The notes: a model not told the origin generated them from the sequence alone. DNA of 64,000 bases from Mycobacterium triplex (GCF_000689255.1 NZ_HG964446.1:1624766-1688765), one strand, 5' to 3'; shown: positions 24,311 through 35,900, counted from the first letter of the stretch. Translations and numbers: made by a program.

Positions 24311-25664
24311 TAGCCGTCAGCACCTCGGACGCCATCGCCGTCGCGACATCGCGCGGGTAGGTCCGGCGAGCCACGCATAACAGCAGCGCCGCGGCGACGA
24401 TCAGCATGCCCAGCATGATCAGGAAGGTGTCGCCCAGCGCGCTGGGAGTGCCGCCCAGTGCCGTGGACACCGCGCCGAAGGCCACCGGCGCCAACCCCGT
24501 CGATATCGACACCAGGGTGCTGCGCACCGCCTCGGCCGTGCCCCACAACCGCGAGTGCACGATATCCAGTCGCGCCGCGTTGAGCGGCGGGTTCACCCCG
24601 CCCATTGCGGTGCCGGCCAAGAACGCGAATGCCAGTGCCAACAGCAGGTTGTCGGCGAGCAGCGTGGGAAGGATGAACACCGCGGCCGCGAGAAAAGCCG
24701 TCCCGCCCACCATGATCCGGGCGCTGATCTGACCCCGGTCGGTCAGCCAGTCGGCGACGCGTCCGGTGGTGAGCACGCCGGTCAGCGCACCGACGCCGAG
24801 GACGGCGATCAGCATCGTCGCCACCGGCTGGCCGATCTGGAACCGGCCGCACAACAGCGCGACCCCGAAGGTGCTCAACCCGGTGGAGAAGAAGTAGCCG
24901 AACGAGGACGCCGCGATCAGAACGACATTGGTACGGATCGACAGCACCCAGCGCAGTTCCCGCCAGATGGAGCGGCCTGGTGAATTCTGCGTCCGGCCAC
25001 CGAGGCGGCCGGCCCGCAGCGGCTCGCGAAGCAGCGTCGCCACCGCGATGCTGAGCAGGAATCCGACCCCGGCCAGCCAGCCGAAGCCCAGCCGCCAGCT
25101 GATCGCCCCGAGTTCGCCGGCCACCAGCAGCCCGATCGCCGTGCACGTCCCCTCGCCGGCGAGCACCAGCCCGTACACGCGCCCGCGCTCGGCGGGCCTG
25201 AAGTAGTCACCGACCAACGAGGCGACCACCGGGCCGGAGACCGCGATCCCGGCGCCGAGGGCGACCCGGCATGCCAGCAGCCAGCCGTAGCTGGGGCTGG
25301 CGGCGCTCAACGCCATGGCCGCCGAGCACACCAGCAGTGCTATCCACAGCAGGCGGACCCGCACCGTGCGGTCGGCCAGCGGTCCGGCCAGCAGCGTGGC
25401 GACGGCGCCGACCCCGGTCGAAACGGTGACCAGCAGCCCGACCTGAATGTTGTTGATGTGCAATGACTGCGTCAGCGGGACGACCAGCGCCCCCACGGTA
25501 CCGGCGTCGGCGCTTTGTAGCCCAACCACCAAAGCGAGCAGCACGATCGGCTTCCACCGCTGAGGACGCTGGGGACGCTGGGGACGCTGGGGACGCTGAA
25601 GACGCGCAGCCTTCGCGGCCGGATACTCCTGTACCGTCCAGGCGTACTCCGCGGCCGTCGGCAC
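24282..25664 (-). CDS. Major facilitator superfamily transporter
   Basis: 460 aa, about 12 transmembrane helices. The signature loop between TM2 and TM3 is recognisable as GPLADRTVRVRLLW, and GRVADWLTDRGQ is the equivalent in the second half. The pattern fits drug-efflux-like DHA1 permeases; no substrate can be assigned. A 36-bp tandem array near the N-terminus encodes four RPQ units in the cytoplasmic tail (residues about 24-35). The GTG start gives a 37-residue cytoplasmic N-terminus, and a later start is possible. Its 3-prime end overlaps the convergent FMN-binding gene. Confidence 0.85.
   Translation of the reverse strand: MPTAAEYAWTVQEYPAAKAARLQRPQRPQRPQRPQRWKPIVLLALVVGLQSADAGTVGALVVPLTQSLHINNIQVGLLVTVSTGVGAVATLLAGPLADRTVRVRLLWIALLVCSAAMALSAASPSYGWLLACRVALGAGIAVSGPVVASLVGDYFRPAERGRVYGLVLAGEGTCTAIGLLVAGELGAISWRLGFGWLAGVGFLLSIAVATLLREPLRAGRLGGRTQNSPGRSIWRELRWVLSIRTNVVLIAASSFGYFFSTGLSTFGVALLCGRFQIGQPVATMLIAVLGVGALTGVLTTGRVADWLTDRGQISARIMVGGTAFLAAAVFILPTLLADNLLLALAFAFLAGTAMGGVNPPLNAARLDIVHSRLWGTAEAVRSTLVSISTGLAPVAFGAVSTALGGTPSALGDTFLIMLGMLIVAAALLLCVARRTYPRDVATAMASEVLTATTEPAPDRT
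25565..25600 (-). repeat. Four 9-bp tandem repeats in the MFS gene
   Basis: GACGCTGGG is repeated three times exactly, followed by GACGCTGAA. On the coding strand this gives consecutive Arg-Pro-Gln units. Being a multiple of three, unit changes keep the frame, so this is a candidate strain-variable site. Confidence 0.85.
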
Positions 25665-25772
25665 GAGCTCAAGATACCCTGCGAGACATCATCTTTAGCT
25701 GCGACGATGTGCGATTCGCGCCCTCTCGCCCAACTTTAAGATGGAGTTCGGTTGTTGGATGTCCCGGATTCT

Positions 25773-26516
25773 TCAATCCGACAGCGTCGCCCGGATGCAC
25801 ACGGTGACGTACGGCATCGCCAGCCCGGTCGAATTCGCCAGCGCCGGATGCGTGGCCAGCAGTTCGCGCACCCGGTCAAGGGTCTGGGTGCGAACCTCGG
25901 TGGGCGAGGTGATGCAGTAGCTGCGTGAGGCCACCAGATCGATCAACGCTTGCGGCGTAAGGTAATTCGTCCATTCGACTTGATGGCGCTGACGGTCGGT
26001 GAACGGCGGCGGCAGCGTCACGTCGAAACGGCGGCCATCGCCATCGCTGCCGATAATCTGACCGAGTTCCCGCACCCAGCCGAGCCGTTCGTCGCGGGTG
26101 TTCCACACCAGCCCCAGCCGCCCGCCGGGGCGCAACACGCGGGCCACTTCGGGAATCGCTCGTTCCGGATCCACCCAGTGCCACGCCTGAGCGACCAGCA
26201 CGGCGTCAACGCTGTTGTCCTCCAACGGAATCTCTTCGGCGGTGCCCAGTACGGCACGGGTTTCCGGCAGCGAGGCGCTGAGCACTTCCAGCATGTCCGG
26301 AATCGGGTCCACCGCCACGACGTCGAGGCCGCGTTCCACCAGCCGAGTGGTCAGCTTGCCGGTACCCGCGCCCAGGTCGAGCACCTGGCGCGCACCCCGC
26401 GGCAACAGCCAGTCGATGGCCTCGGGCGGATACGACGGGCGGCCCCGCTCATAGGCTGCGGCCGCCGCACCGAAGGACAGCGAGCGGTCGTTCCTCGACC
26501 GGGTCACCGTCGACAC
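25773..26516 (-). CDS. SAM-dependent methyltransferase (Rv3342-like)
   Basis: 247 aa class I methyltransferase with UbiE-like motifs: [15 protein letters not shown] (motif I, about residues 45-59), [11 protein letters not shown] (acidic loop), [11 protein letters not shown] and [13 protein letters not shown] (motif post-I/III). The N-terminal [18 protein letters not shown] is typical of this actinobacterial subgroup. Acceptor unknown. It overlaps the 3-prime end of metX by 13 bp and is the last gene of the metY-metX unit, the same order as M. tuberculosis Rv3340-Rv3342, so it may be co-expressed under SAM control. Confidence 0.92.
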   Translation of the reverse strand: MSTVTRSRNDRSLSFGAAAAAYERGRPSYPPEAIDWLLPRGARQVLDLGAGTGKLTTRLVERGLDVVAVDPIPDMLEVLSASLPETRAVLGTAEEIPLEDNSVDAVLVAQAWHWVDPERAIPEVARVLRPGGRLGLVWNTRDERLGWVRELGQIIGSDGDGRRFDVTLPPPFTDRQRHQVEWTNYLTPQALIDLVASRSYCITSPTEVRTQTLDRVRELLATHPALANSTGLAMPYVTVCIRATLSD

Positions 26517-27643
26517 GCACCTTCGTTCGCGGCCAAATTCAGTGTCTCGCGGATCAATTCGCCCACCGCCTCGGTTTCCACCAAAAAGCCGTCATGCCCG
26601 CAGATGGAGTCGACAACTTGCAGCCCGGCGCAGCCCGGCAGCAGCTCGGCCATCTCCTGCTGCAGGCGCAGCGGATAGAGCCGGTCGGAGGTGATGCCGC
26701 CGACCACCGCCGGCACCGGGCAGCGGCGCAACGCTTTCTTGACTCCGCCGCGGCCACGGCCGACGTCGTGACTGTTCAGCGTCTCGGTCAGGATCACGTA
26801 ACTACCGGCGTCGAACCGGGCCAGGATCTTGTCCCCCTGGTGTTCCAGATAGCTCTGCACCGCGTAGCGCCCGCCGTCCGACGGGTCCTCGCCGCTCTGG
26901 CAGTCGTTGGCGAACCGGTTGTCGAGTTCGACCTCGCCGCGGTAGGTCAGATGGGCGAAGCGCCGCGCGATCGCCAGCCCGGCATCCGGTGCGCGACCGG
27001 TGTCGTGGTAATCGCCGCCCTGCCAATTCGGGTCGGCCTTGATGGCCGCGATCTGGGTGGTCTGGGTGCCGATCTGGTCGGCGGTGGCACGCGCCCCGAC
27101 CGCCAGCAGCAATCCGGCCCTAACCCGCTCGGGGTGGCCGACCATCCATTCCAGAGCGCGTGCGCCGCCCATGGACCCGCCAACCACGGCGGCGACCTGG
27201 TTTATTCCCAGCGCGTCGAGTGCGGCGATGTCGGCCTCCACCTGATCCCGCACGGTGATCAGCGGGAACCGGGAACCCCACGGCTTTCCATCTCGGGCAA
27301 GCGAACTCGGCCCGGTGGAGCCGCGGCAGCCACCCAGCACATTGGTGGCCACCGCACACCAGCGGTTGGTGTCGATCGGTGCACCCGGCCCCGCGATACC
27401 GTCCCACCAGCCGGGGGTGGGGTGTCCCGGCCCTGCCGGGCCGGTGATGTGGGAATCGCCGGTGAGCGCGTGCAGAACCACCACGACGTTGTCGCGCGTC
27501 GGCGACAACTCGCCCCAGCGCTGCACGGCGATGCAGACGTCGTCGATGACCGCGCCGCCTTCGGTGGTCAGCGAGCCGATGTCGACCAGGCCGACCTCGC
27601 CTTCGGCCGGCAGCGTTTGGGTGGGGACGTCGGAGATCGTCAT
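26504..27643 (-). CDS. metX: Homoserine O-acetyltransferase MetX (MetA)
   Basis: 379 aa, the same as M. tuberculosis MetA by recall. Transfers acetyl from acetyl-CoA to homoserine, the first committed step of methionine synthesis; the product feeds MetY. The alpha/beta-hydrolase fold has the nucleophile elbow [12 protein letters not shown] (Ser about residue 158). The C-terminal [11 protein letters not shown] gives the catalytic His-Asp pair region. [11 protein letters not shown] near the N-terminus forms part of the oxyanion region. Starts 20 bp after metY, so it is presumably under the same SAM-IV leader. Confidence 0.96.
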   Translation of the reverse strand: MTISDVPTQTLPAEGEVGLVDIGSLTTEGGAVIDDVCIAVQRWGELSPTRDNVVVVLHALTGDSHITGPAGPGHPTPGWWDGIAGPGAPIDTNRWCAVATNVLGGCRGSTGPSSLARDGKPWGSRFPLITVRDQVEADIAALDALGINQVAAVVGGSMGGARALEWMVGHPERVRAGLLLAVGARATADQIGTQTTQIAAIKADPNWQGGDYHDTGRAPDAGLAIARRFAHLTYRGEVELDNRFANDCQSGEDPSDGGRYAVQSYLEHQGDKILARFDAGSYVILTETLNSHDVGRGRGGVKKALRRCPVPAVVGGITSDRLYPLRLQQEMAELLPGCAGLQVVDSICGHDGFLVETEAVGELIRETLNLAANEGACRR

Positions 27644-27663
27644 GACGTTGTTCTTTCGGGTCC

Positions 27664-29007
27664 TCAGAAGGCCGCCACGGACTGCGGGTCCGAACTCTTC
27701 GGGACCGCGGCGAATCCGAGCTCGAGGTCGGCCAGGATGTCGTCGATGTTCTCGATGCCGACGGCCAGCCGCACCAGTCCCGGTGTGACGCCGGTGCTCA
27801 GCTGCTCGGCCGGGCTCAGCTGGGCGTGGGTGGTCGACGCCGGGTGGATCACCAGCGAGCGCACGTCGCCGATGTTGGCGACGTGGCTGTGCAGTTGCAG
27901 CGCGTTCACGAACGCCTTGCCGGCCTCGATGCCGCCGGCCAGCTCGAACGCCAGCACGGCGCCGGTTCCCTTGGGCGCCAGCTTTTTTGCCCGCTCATGC
28001 CACGGCGAGCTGGGCAGCCCCGCGTAGTTGACCGACACCACGCCGTCGTGCCCCTCGAGGAATTCCGCGACCCGCTGCGCGTTGGCGACGTGACGCTCGA
28101 TGCGCAGGCTCAGCGTCTCGAGGCCCTGGGCCACCAGGAACGCGTTGAACGGCGAGGCCGCGGACCCGAGGTCACGCAGCAACTGCACGCGCGCCTTGAG
28201 CGCGTACGCCGGCGGCCCCAGCTCGGCGAACACCACGCCGTGGTAGCTCGGGTCGGGCGTGGTGAACCCGGGGAAGCGGCCCTGGGTCCAGTCGAAGGTG
28301 CCGCCGTCGACGATGACCCCGGCGATCGCGGAGCCGTGCCCGCCCAGGTACTTGGTCGCGGAGTGCACGACGATGTCGGCGCCCTGCGTGAACGGCTGGA
28401 TCAGGTACGGCGTGGCGATGGTGTTGTCGACGATCAGCGGCACACCGTTGGCGTGGGCGACCCCGGCGACTCCGGGGGTGTCCAGGATGTCGATCTGCGG
28501 GTTGGAGATCGTCTCGGCGAAGAACGCCTTGGTGTTCGGTCGCACGGCCGCCTGCCACGAGTCCAGATCGTCGGGGTCCTCGACGAAGCTGACCTCGATG
28601 CCGAGCTTGGCCAGCGAGTAGTGGAACAGGTTGTAGGTGCCGCCGTACAGCCGCGGGCTGGACACAATGTGATCGCCGGCACATGCGAGGTTCAATATGG
28701 CGAATGTCTCAGCGGCCTGTCCGGAGGACAGGAACAGCGCGGCCACGCCGCCCTCGAGCGCGGCGATCCGCTGCTCGACGACGTCGGTGGTCGGGTTGCC
28801 GATCCGGGTGTAGATGTTGCCCGGGACCTCGAGCCCGAACAGGGCGGCGGCGTGCGTGGTGTCGTCGAAGACGTACGACGTGGTCTGGTAGATCGGCAGG
28901 GCACGGGCGTTGGTGGCCGGGTCGGGCTGCTGGCCGGCATGCACCTGTTTGGTCTCGAAGGACCAATGCGCGGTCGGATCGCTGTTGCTATCGCTGTCGG
29001 CGCTCAT
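27664..29007 (-). CDS. metY: O-acetylhomoserine sulfhydrylase MetY (Rv3340, annotated metC)
   Basis: 447 aa PLP enzyme of the Cys/Met metabolism family, converting O-acetylhomoserine and sulfide to homocysteine. [21 protein letters not shown] (about residues 64-84) is the conserved substrate and phosphate region. The PLP Lys is in [17 protein letters not shown] (Lys about 211), and DNTIATPYL gives the ring-stacking region. The ATG giving [20 protein letters not shown] matches the M. tuberculosis start; a longer frame would run into the leader. A SAM-IV aptamer lies 175 bp upstream, so expression should fall when SAM is abundant. metX follows. Confidence 0.96.
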   Translation of the reverse strand: MSADSDSNSDPTAHWSFETKQVHAGQQPDPATNARALPIYQTTSYVFDDTTHAAALFGLEVPGNIYTRIGNPTTDVVEQRIAALEGGVAALFLSSGQAAETFAILNLACAGDHIVSSPRLYGGTYNLFHYSLAKLGIEVSFVEDPDDLDSWQAAVRPNTKAFFAETISNPQIDILDTPGVAGVAHANGVPLIVDNTIATPYLIQPFTQGADIVVHSATKYLGGHGSAIAGVIVDGGTFDWTQGRFPGFTTPDPSYHGVVFAELGPPAYALKARVQLLRDLGSAASPFNAFLVAQGLETLSLRIERHVANAQRVAEFLEGHDGVVSVNYAGLPSSPWHERAKKLAPKGTGAVLAFELAGGIEAGKAFVNALQLHSHVANIGDVRSLVIHPASTTHAQLSPAEQLSTGVTPGLVRLAVGIENIDDILADLELGFAAVPKSSDPQSVAAF

Positions 29008-29152
29008 GAGCGGGGCTTTCTGCTGGAAGGGGACGTATCGAGGTGCTGGTAGCCGTCCGGGAGCCTGCATCGATGACGTCACCCGGCGGCCGGTGGTTCA
29101 GCACCGACACACGATGAGACGCGGATGAGGTGAACGACTGCACATCACGTTT

Positions 29153-29168
29153 CCCTGTCTACTCAGGG
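29153..29168 (-). promoter_or_regulatory. Hairpin in the metY leader, possible expression platform
   Basis: On the minus strand CCCTG-AGUAGA-CAGGG forms a 5-bp stem 13 nt downstream of the riboswitch core and well upstream of the metY start. It is followed by AAACG, with no U-tract. It could be part of the switch output, but I see no clear mutually exclusive pairing. The rest of the leader (29008-29152) shows no coding region. Confidence 0.4.
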
Positions 29169-29181
29169 GCCCGTCATGGCG

Positions 29182-29303
29182 GACCCGCGCTTGCCGGATA
29201 GCCGGTGCTGTGGCTACTCAACCTGGTCATCACCCGGGGCACCCCACCGCGGTTGGAGGGTTGCCGGCCAGCAAGCCGGGGCTTGATGCTGGCGCTCATG
29301 ACC
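29182..29303 (-). ncRNA. SAM-IV riboswitch upstream of metY
   Basis: The minus strand reads GGTCATGAGCGCCAGC, CAAGCCCCGGCTTGCTGG, CCGGCAACCCTCCAACC, GGGGTGCCCCGGGTGATGAC, AGGTTGAGTAGCC, then GGCAAGCGCGGGTC. By recall this is almost identical to the mycobacterial SAM-IV aptamer whose structure was solved by cryo-EM. P1 pairs GGTCAT (29298-29303) with ATGACC (29226-29231); the G-rich J-region, the AGUAGCC hairpin and the 3-prime pseudoknot strand are all present. SAM binding is expected to reduce expression of metY, metX and the trailing methyltransferase. A TAAGAT -10-like hexamer lies at 29316-29321, giving a start just before the aptamer. Confidence 0.93.
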
Positions 29304-29430
29304 GATACAAAGACTATCTTACTGAGCCGACCGGATGCCAATGGCAGGTCGACACCTGCTCAAACGCCCTTGATAACGTGGCAACGATAACGCTGAGCCC
29401 CCCAAAATCTGACCGGGAGAGGGACCGTCC

Positions 29431-31668
29431 GTGAGCGCCGATAAGCCGACCGTCATCTACACGCTGACCGACGAGGCGCCGTTGCTGGCGACCTACGCGT
29501 TCCTGCCGATCGTGCGGGCCTTCGCCGAGCCGGCGGGCATCGAGATCAAGACCAGCGACATCTCGGTGGCCGCCCGGATCCTCGCCGAGTTCCCCGAGCA
29601 CCTGACCGAAGAGCAGCGGGTGCCGGACAACCTGGCCGAGCTGGGCCGGCTGACGAAGCTGGCCGACACCAACATCATCAAGCTGCCGAACATCAGCGCG
29701 TCGGTGCCCCAACTGGTCGCCGCGGTCAAGGAGCTGCAGGGCAAGGGTTACAAGATTCCCGACTTCCCGCAGAGCCCGAAGACCGACGAGGACAAGGAGA
29801 TTCGCGAGCGCTATTCGAAATGCCTTGGTAGCGCGGTCAACCCGGTGCTGCGCCAAGGCAACTCCGACCGTCGTGCCCCCAACGCGGTCAAGGAGTACGC
29901 CCGCAAGCACCCGCACAGCATGGGGGAGTGGTCGCAGGCGTCGCGCACCCATGTCGCGACGATGAAGCACGGCGACTTCTACCACGGCGAGAAGTCGATG
30001 ACGCTGGATCGCGGCCGCAGCGTGAAGATGGAGCTGGAAACCAAGGACGGCAAGAAGATCGTGCTCAAGCCGACGGTGTCGCTGCGCGACGGCGACATCA
30101 TCGACAGCATGTTCATGAGCAAGAAGGCGCTCTGCGAGTTCTACGAAGCCGAGATCGACGACGCCTACAAGACCGGCGTGATGTTCTCGCTGCACGTCAA
30201 GGCGACGATGATGAAGGTCTCCCACCCCATCGTCTTCGGCCACGCCGTGAAGGTGTTCTACAAGGACGCCTTCGCCAAGCATCAGAAGCTGTTCGACGAA
30301 CTCGGCGTCAACGTCAACAACGGATTGGTCGATCTGTACGACAAGATCGAGTCGCTGCCCGCCTCGCAGCACGACGAGATCATTCGCGACCTGCATGCCT
30401 GCCACGAACATCGCCCCGAGCTGGCCATGGTCGATTCGGCCAAGGGCATCAGCAACTTTCACTCGCCCAGCGACGTGATCGTGGATGCGTCGATGCCGGC
30501 GATGATCCGCGCCGGCGGCAAGATGTACGGCGCCGACGGACGGCAGAAGGACACCAAGGCCGTCAACCCCGAGTCGACCTTCGCCCGGATCTACCAAGAG
30601 ATCATCAACTTCTGCAAGACCCACGGCGCCTTCGACCCGACCACGATGGGCACCGTCCCCAACGTCGGCCTGATGGCCCAGCAGGCCGAGGAATACGGCT
30701 CGCATGACAAGACGTTCGAGGTCCCCGAGGACGGTGTCGCCAACATCGTCGACCTCGACACGGGTGAGGTGCTGCTGACGCAAAACGTTGAGGCCGGCGA
30801 CATCTGGCGTATGCCGATCGTTCGCGACGAACCGATCCGCGACTGGGTCAAGCTGGCCGTCACCCGGGCCCGCAACTCGGGTATGCCGGTGGTGTTCTGG
30901 CTGGACCAGGAGCGTCCGCACGAGAGCGAGTTGCGCAAGAAGGTCAACACCTACCTGGCCGAGCATGACACCGAGGGCCTCGACATCCAGATCATGTCGC
31001 AGGAACGCGCCATGCGCCACACGATCGAGCGCGCCATGCGCGGACAGGACACCATCGCCGCGACCGGAAACATCCTGCGCGACTACCTGACCGACCTGTT
31101 CCCGATCCTGGAGCTGGGCACCAGCGCCAAGATGCTGTCCATCGTGCCGTTGATGGCCGGCGGTGGGATGTACGAAACGGGAGCCGGCGGTTCGGCGCCC
31201 AAGCACGTCCACCAGCTTCTCGAGGAGAACCATCTGCGCTGGGACTCCCTCGGCGAATTCCTCGCTCTCGGAGCATGTTTCGAAGACATCGGGATCAAGA
31301 CCGACAACGCGCGCGCCAAGCTTCTGGGCAAGACGCTCGATGCCGCGATCGGCAAGTTGTTGGACAACAACAAGAGTCCATCGCGTAAGACCGGTGAACT
31401 CGACAACCGCGGCAGCCAGTTCTATCTGGCGCTGTACTGGGCCCAAGAACTCGCCGCGCAAACCGACGACGAAGAGCTGGCCAAACACTTTGCCGCGCTG
31501 GCCGACTCGTTGAGCAAGAACGAGGAAGCCATCGTGGAAGAAATGGCCAAAGTACAAGGCGAACCGGTCGACATCGGCGGCTACTATCAGCCGGACAACG
31601 AGAAGACGACCGCGGTGATGCGGCCGAGCAAGACGTTCAATGACGCGCTGGCGGCTTCCCAGGGCTGA
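29431..31668 (+). CDS. icd2: Monomeric NADP-dependent isocitrate dehydrogenase (Icd2 type)
   Basis: 745 aa, the typical length of monomeric IDH (about 740). Oxidatively decarboxylates isocitrate to 2-oxoglutarate with NADP. Family marks are [21 protein letters not shown] near the N-terminus, [26 protein letters not shown] (about residues 136-161; substrate Ser/Asn/Arg), [13 protein letters not shown], and [33 protein letters not shown] with the NADP-binding residues. The GTG start follows GGGAGAGGG. In M. tuberculosis the homologue is Rv0066c, far from icd1; here it is immediately upstream of icd1. Divergent from the metY leader. Confidence 0.96.
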   Translation: MSADKPTVIYTLTDEAPLLATYAFLPIVRAFAEPAGIEIKTSDISVAARILAEFPEHLTEEQRVPDNLAELGRLTKLADTNIIKLPNISASVPQLVAAVKELQGKGYKIPDFPQSPKTDEDKEIRERYSKCLGSAVNPVLRQGNSDRRAPNAVKEYARKHPHSMGEWSQASRTHVATMKHGDFYHGEKSMTLDRGRSVKMELETKDGKKIVLKPTVSLRDGDIIDSMFMSKKALCEFYEAEIDDAYKTGVMFSLHVKATMMKVSHPIVFGHAVKVFYKDAFAKHQKLFDELGVNVNNGLVDLYDKIESLPASQHDEIIRDLHACHEHRPELAMVDSAKGISNFHSPSDVIVDASMPAMIRAGGKMYGADGRQKDTKAVNPESTFARIYQEIINFCKTHGAFDPTTMGTVPNVGLMAQQAEEYGSHDKTFEVPEDGVANIVDLDTGEVLLTQNVEAGDIWRMPIVRDEPIRDWVKLAVTRARNSGMPVVFWLDQERPHESELRKKVNTYLAEHDTEGLDIQIMSQERAMRHTIERAMRGQDTIAATGNILRDYLTDLFPILELGTSAKMLSIVPLMAGGGMYETGAGGSAPKHVHQLLEENHLRWDSLGEFLALGACFEDIGIKTDNARAKLLGKTLDAAIGKLLDNNKSPSRKTGELDNRGSQFYLALYWAQELAAQTDDEELAKHFAALADSLSKNEEAIVEEMAKVQGEPVDIGGYYQPDNEKTTAVMRPSKTFNDALAASQG

Positions 31669-31669
31669 T

Positions 31670-32896
31670 ATGGCAAGCGCGTCCAAGATCAAAGTCGAGG
31701 GCCCCGTGGTCGAACTCGACGGTGACGAGATGACCCGCGTCATCTGGAAGCTGATCAAGGACATGCTGATCCTTCCGCGCCTCGACATCAACTTGGACTA
31801 CTACGACCTGGGCATCGAGCACCGCGACCGCACCGACGACCAGGTGACGATCGACGCGGCGTATGCCATCAAGAAGCACGGCGTGGGCGTCAAGTGCGCG
31901 ACGATCACCCCCGACGAGGCACGCGTCTCCGAGTTCAACCTCAAGAAGATGTGGCTATCCCCGAACGGGACGATCCGAAACATCTTGGGCGGCACCATCT
32001 TCCGCGAGCCGATCGTGATCTCAAATGTGCCGAGGCTGGTTCCGGGCTGGACCAAGCCGATCGTCATCGGACGTCACGCGTTCGGCGACCAGTACCGGTC
32101 GACCAACTTCAAGGTCGACAAACCCGGCACTGTCGCAATAACTTTCACCCCCGCCGACGGCGGCGAGCCGATCGTGCACGAGATGGTGGACATCCCCTCC
32201 GACGGCGGTGTCGTGATGGGGATGTACAACTTCCGGGACTCCATCCGCGACTTCGCCCGGGCGTCGTTCAAGTACGGCCTGAACGCCAAATGGCCGGTGT
32301 ACCTGTCGACCAAGAACACCATCCTCAAGGCCTACGACGGCATGTTCAAGGACGAGTTCCAGCGCATCTACGACGAGGAGTTCAAGGAGGCCTTCGAGGC
32401 CGAGGGCCTGACCTACGAGCACCGGCTGATCGACGACATGGTGGCCGCCTGCCTGAAGTGGGAGGGCGGCTACGTCTGGGCCTGCAAGAACTACGACGGC
32501 GACGTGCAGTCCGACACCGTCGCGCAGGGTTACGGCTCGCTGGGGCTGATGACCTCGGTGCTGATGACCGCCGACGGCAGGACCGTCGAGGCCGAGGCCG
32601 CTCACGGCACCGTCACCCGGCACTACCGGCAGTATCAGGCCGGCAAGCCGACGTCGACCAACCCGATCGCCTCGATCTTCGCCTGGACGCGGGGACTGCA
32701 GCACCGGGGCAAGCTGGACAACACGCCCGCGGTCATCGACTTCGCCCGGAAGCTGGAATCCGTCGTCATCGGCACCGTCGAGAGCGGGAAGATGACCAAG
32801 GATCTCGCCATCCTGATCGGTCCCGATCAGAAGTGGCAGCAGAGCGAGGAGTTCCTCGGCTCGATCGCCGAGAACCTGGAGAAGGCGCTGGCCTAG
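31670..32896 (+). CDS. icd1: Dimeric NADP-dependent isocitrate dehydrogenase (Icd1 type)
   Basis: 408 aa, the eukaryote-like homodimeric IDH corresponding to Rv3339c. Same reaction as Icd2 but an unrelated fold. [18 protein letters not shown] at the N-terminus, the [20 protein letters not shown] substrate segment with the conserved Ser and Arg, and [28 protein letters not shown] with the metal-binding Asp residues identify it. [13 protein letters not shown] is the NADP site. The start is one base after the icd2 stop, so both isozymes are almost certainly made from one transcript. Its TAG stop overlaps the stop of the convergent hydrolase (CTAG). Confidence 0.97.
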   Translation: MASASKIKVEGPVVELDGDEMTRVIWKLIKDMLILPRLDINLDYYDLGIEHRDRTDDQVTIDAAYAIKKHGVGVKCATITPDEARVSEFNLKKMWLSPNGTIRNILGGTIFREPIVISNVPRLVPGWTKPIVIGRHAFGDQYRSTNFKVDKPGTVAITFTPADGGEPIVHEMVDIPSDGGVVMGMYNFRDSIRDFARASFKYGLNAKWPVYLSTKNTILKAYDGMFKDEFQRIYDEEFKEAFEAEGLTYEHRLIDDMVAACLKWEGGYVWACKNYDGDVQSDTVAQGYGSLGLMTSVLMTADGRTVEAEAAHGTVTRHYRQYQAGKPTSTNPIASIFAWTRGLQHRGKLDNTPAVIDFARKLESVVIGTVESGKMTKDLAILIGPDQKWQQSEEFLGSIAENLEKALA

Positions 32897-33747
32897 CTCG
32901 CCGGCGGGGTCTCCAGGTTTTTCAGGACCCGGGCCGGGCGGGTGCACTCCTCGATGAAACCGGAGATGACCTCGGTCACCCGGTCGGGCGCCTCGAACAT
33001 CGGAACATGCCCGACGCCGTCGAGCCGGGTGACCTTCGTCCCGGCGGGCAGGAAGTCGGTGAAATGGCGGCTGAAGCGGCTCGGCGGCACCACGCGGTCC
33101 TTCTCGCACAACACCACATGCGCCGGCACCGCGGTCTGCGCCAACTCCATCAGGCCGGGCCCCAGCAGCGACTTGGCCAGCAGCTGGAAGTAGGCCGGGC
33201 AATGCGCGGCGTCGTCGACGATGCCGGACAGCTGGCGCTCGCTGATCCCGTCCGGCGAGCCGCTCAGCGGCAGGCTGGCCAGCCGGCGGCTGAACGGCAG
33301 CTGCAGTGCCCGCTGGCCGAACACGCGGGCCAAAGCCAAGATCGGCATGCCGGCCACGAACTTGCCGATGACCTCGAATTTGACCGGGCTCCAGCGGGTC
33401 CAGCCGCCCGCCGCCGCGAGGCCGGTGACGCTGCGGGCCCGGCCGCGCCGCTCGAGCTCGAAGGCGACCCAGCCCCCCAGCGAGTTGCCCACGATGTGGG
33501 CGGTATCCCAGCCAAGCCCGTCGAGCTGGCGTTCGACGTGGTCGGCCAGCACCGCCGAGCTCAGCAGCCAGGTGCCCGCGTACGGGCCGCCGTTGTGGCC
33601 GGCCATCGTCGGCGCAAATACCTCGTAGCGGCCCGTATCGGCCAGTCGCCGGGACACGTCGTCCCACACCATCTGGGACATCAGGAACGGGTGCAGCAGC
33701 AGGACCGGCTCCCCGGAACCCAGGTGGATCGGCTCGCGAGTCGTCAT
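32893..33747 (-). CDS. Alpha/beta hydrolase (intact Rv3337/Rv3338 equivalent)
   Basis: 284 aa. Nucleophile elbow GNSLGG (Ser about residue 89), acid in CEKDRVV (Asp about 226) and His in [11 protein letters not shown] (about 254) make a complete catalytic triad. [12 protein letters not shown] carries the oxyanion region (usual HG replaced by HP). Substrate unknown. In M. tuberculosis the locus is annotated as two short ORFs, Rv3337 and Rv3338, which appear to be the two parts of this protein; here it is one frame. The ATG at 33747 gives the usual short N-terminus; upstream in-frame codons run into the trpS promoter. Confidence 0.88.
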   Translation of the reverse strand: MTTREPIHLGSGEPVLLLHPFLMSQMVWDDVSRRLADTGRYEVFAPTMAGHNGGPYAGTWLLSSAVLADHVERQLDGLGWDTAHIVGNSLGGWVAFELERRGRARSVTGLAAAGGWTRWSPVKFEVIGKFVAGMPILALARVFGQRALQLPFSRRLASLPLSGSPDGISERQLSGIVDDAAHCPAYFQLLAKSLLGPGLMELAQTAVPAHVVLCEKDRVVPPSRFSRHFTDFLPAGTKVTRLDGVGHVPMFEAPDRVTEVISGFIEECTRPARVLKNLETPPAS

Positions 33748-33826
33748 GCCCTCGACTTTACCCGGTACCGCCGGTACCGAAACGCGGTGCCGAACCAGGC
33801 CGGGCCTCGCCCGAATACCGGCGTGA

Positions 33827-34861
<1,035 letters not shown>

Positions 34862-34871
34862 TGCGCTCACC

Positions 34872-35900
34872 ATGGACGAGCCGGCCAAGCCAGGGATCCT
34901 TGACCGGTTGCGGGCCCGGTTCGGATGGCTCGACCACGCGCTACGCGCCTACAAACATTTCGACGAGCGCAACGGCGGCTTCCTGGCGGCCGGACTCACC
35001 TACTACACGATCTTCGCGCTATTCCCTTTGCTGATGGTCAGTTTCGCGGTCGTCGGTTTCATGCTGGCCCAGGATCCCAAGCTGCTCGCCAGCATCGACG
35101 ACCACATCCGCAACGCGGTCTCGGGCGCGCTCGGGCAGCAGCTGGTGGACTTGATGAATTCGGCGATCAACGCGCGCACGTCGGTCGGTGTCATCGGGCT
35201 GGCCACCGCGGCGTGGGCCGGTCTGGGCTGGATGTCGCACCTGCGCGGGGCCGTCACCGAGATGTGGTGGGACGAACCGCTGCAGTCGCCGGGATTCGTG
35301 CGCGACAAGCTTTCCGATCTGGTCGCGATGGTGGGCACCTTCGTGGTCATCCTCGCCACCCTCGCCCTCACCGCGCTCGGGCACGCGGCGCCGATGCGTG
35401 CGGTACTGAAATGGGCTGGCATACCCGATTTCTCGATATTCGGCGAAGTGTTCCGCGGCCTGTCGATATTGGTGTCGCTGCTGGTGTCGTGGGTGCTGTT
35501 CACCTGGATGATCGGCCGGTTGCCGCGACACAAGGTCAGCCTGCCCGACTCGGCCCGAGCCGGCTTACTCGCGGCGATCGGCTTCGAGCTGTTCAAACAG
35601 GTGGCCTCGATCTACCTGCGTGTCGTGTTGCGCAGCCCGGCGGGTGCGACGTTCGGGCCGGTGCTGGGGCTGATGGTGTTCTCCTACATCACCGGGTATC
35701 TCGTGCTCTTCGCCGCCGCCTGGGCCGCCACGCTTTCCAACGACCCGCGCAGCAAGTACGCCCCGCCGCCGGCGCCGGCGGTCATCGCGCCGCGGGTCCT
35801 GCTCGACGAGGGGATCGGTACCCGGCAGACGCTGACCGCGATGGCGATGGGAGCCGTTGGTGCGCTGGCCTTTTCCCGGTTGACCCGTCGGCTGCGTTAG
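34872..35900 (+). CDS. YihY/YhjD-family inner-membrane protein (Rv3335c-like)
   Basis: 342 aa. About six transmembrane segments; the RNGGFLAAGLTYYTIFALFPLLMV block (about residues 34-57) is the hallmark of the family once called ribonuclease BN. Members are membrane proteins implicated in lipid-related transport (YhjD has been proposed to move lipid A precursors in mutant E. coli), but the mycobacterial role is unknown. The ATG at 34872 starts a conserved amphipathic N-terminus (LDRLRARFGWLDHALRAYKHF). Follows trpS closely. The stop overlaps that of the convergent nagA in TTAG. Confidence 0.9.
   Translation: MDEPAKPGILDRLRARFGWLDHALRAYKHFDERNGGFLAAGLTYYTIFALFPLLMVSFAVVGFMLAQDPKLLASIDDHIRNAVSGALGQQLVDLMNSAINARTSVGVIGLATAAWAGLGWMSHLRGAVTEMWWDEPLQSPGFVRDKLSDLVAMVGTFVVILATLALTALGHAAPMRAVLKWAGIPDFSIFGEVFRGLSILVSLLVSWVLFTWMIGRLPRHKVSLPDSARAGLLAAIGFELFKQVASIYLRVVLRSPAGATFGPVLGLMVFSYITGYLVLFAAAWAATLSNDPRSKYAPPPAPAVIAPRVLLDEGIGTRQTLTAMAMGAVGALAFSRLTRRLR

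Noticed and set aside
29008..29152. Short leader peptide gene before metY
   Set aside because: Start codons exist, but no frame has a ribosome site plus a met-rich or otherwise telling peptide; the SAM-IV RNA accounts for control.
29314..31791. 825-codon open frame on the minus strand across icd2
   Set aside because: It is the mirror of a highly conserved coding gene in high-GC DNA. The translation is His/Arg/Val-rich with no domain, and icd2 matches its family end to end.
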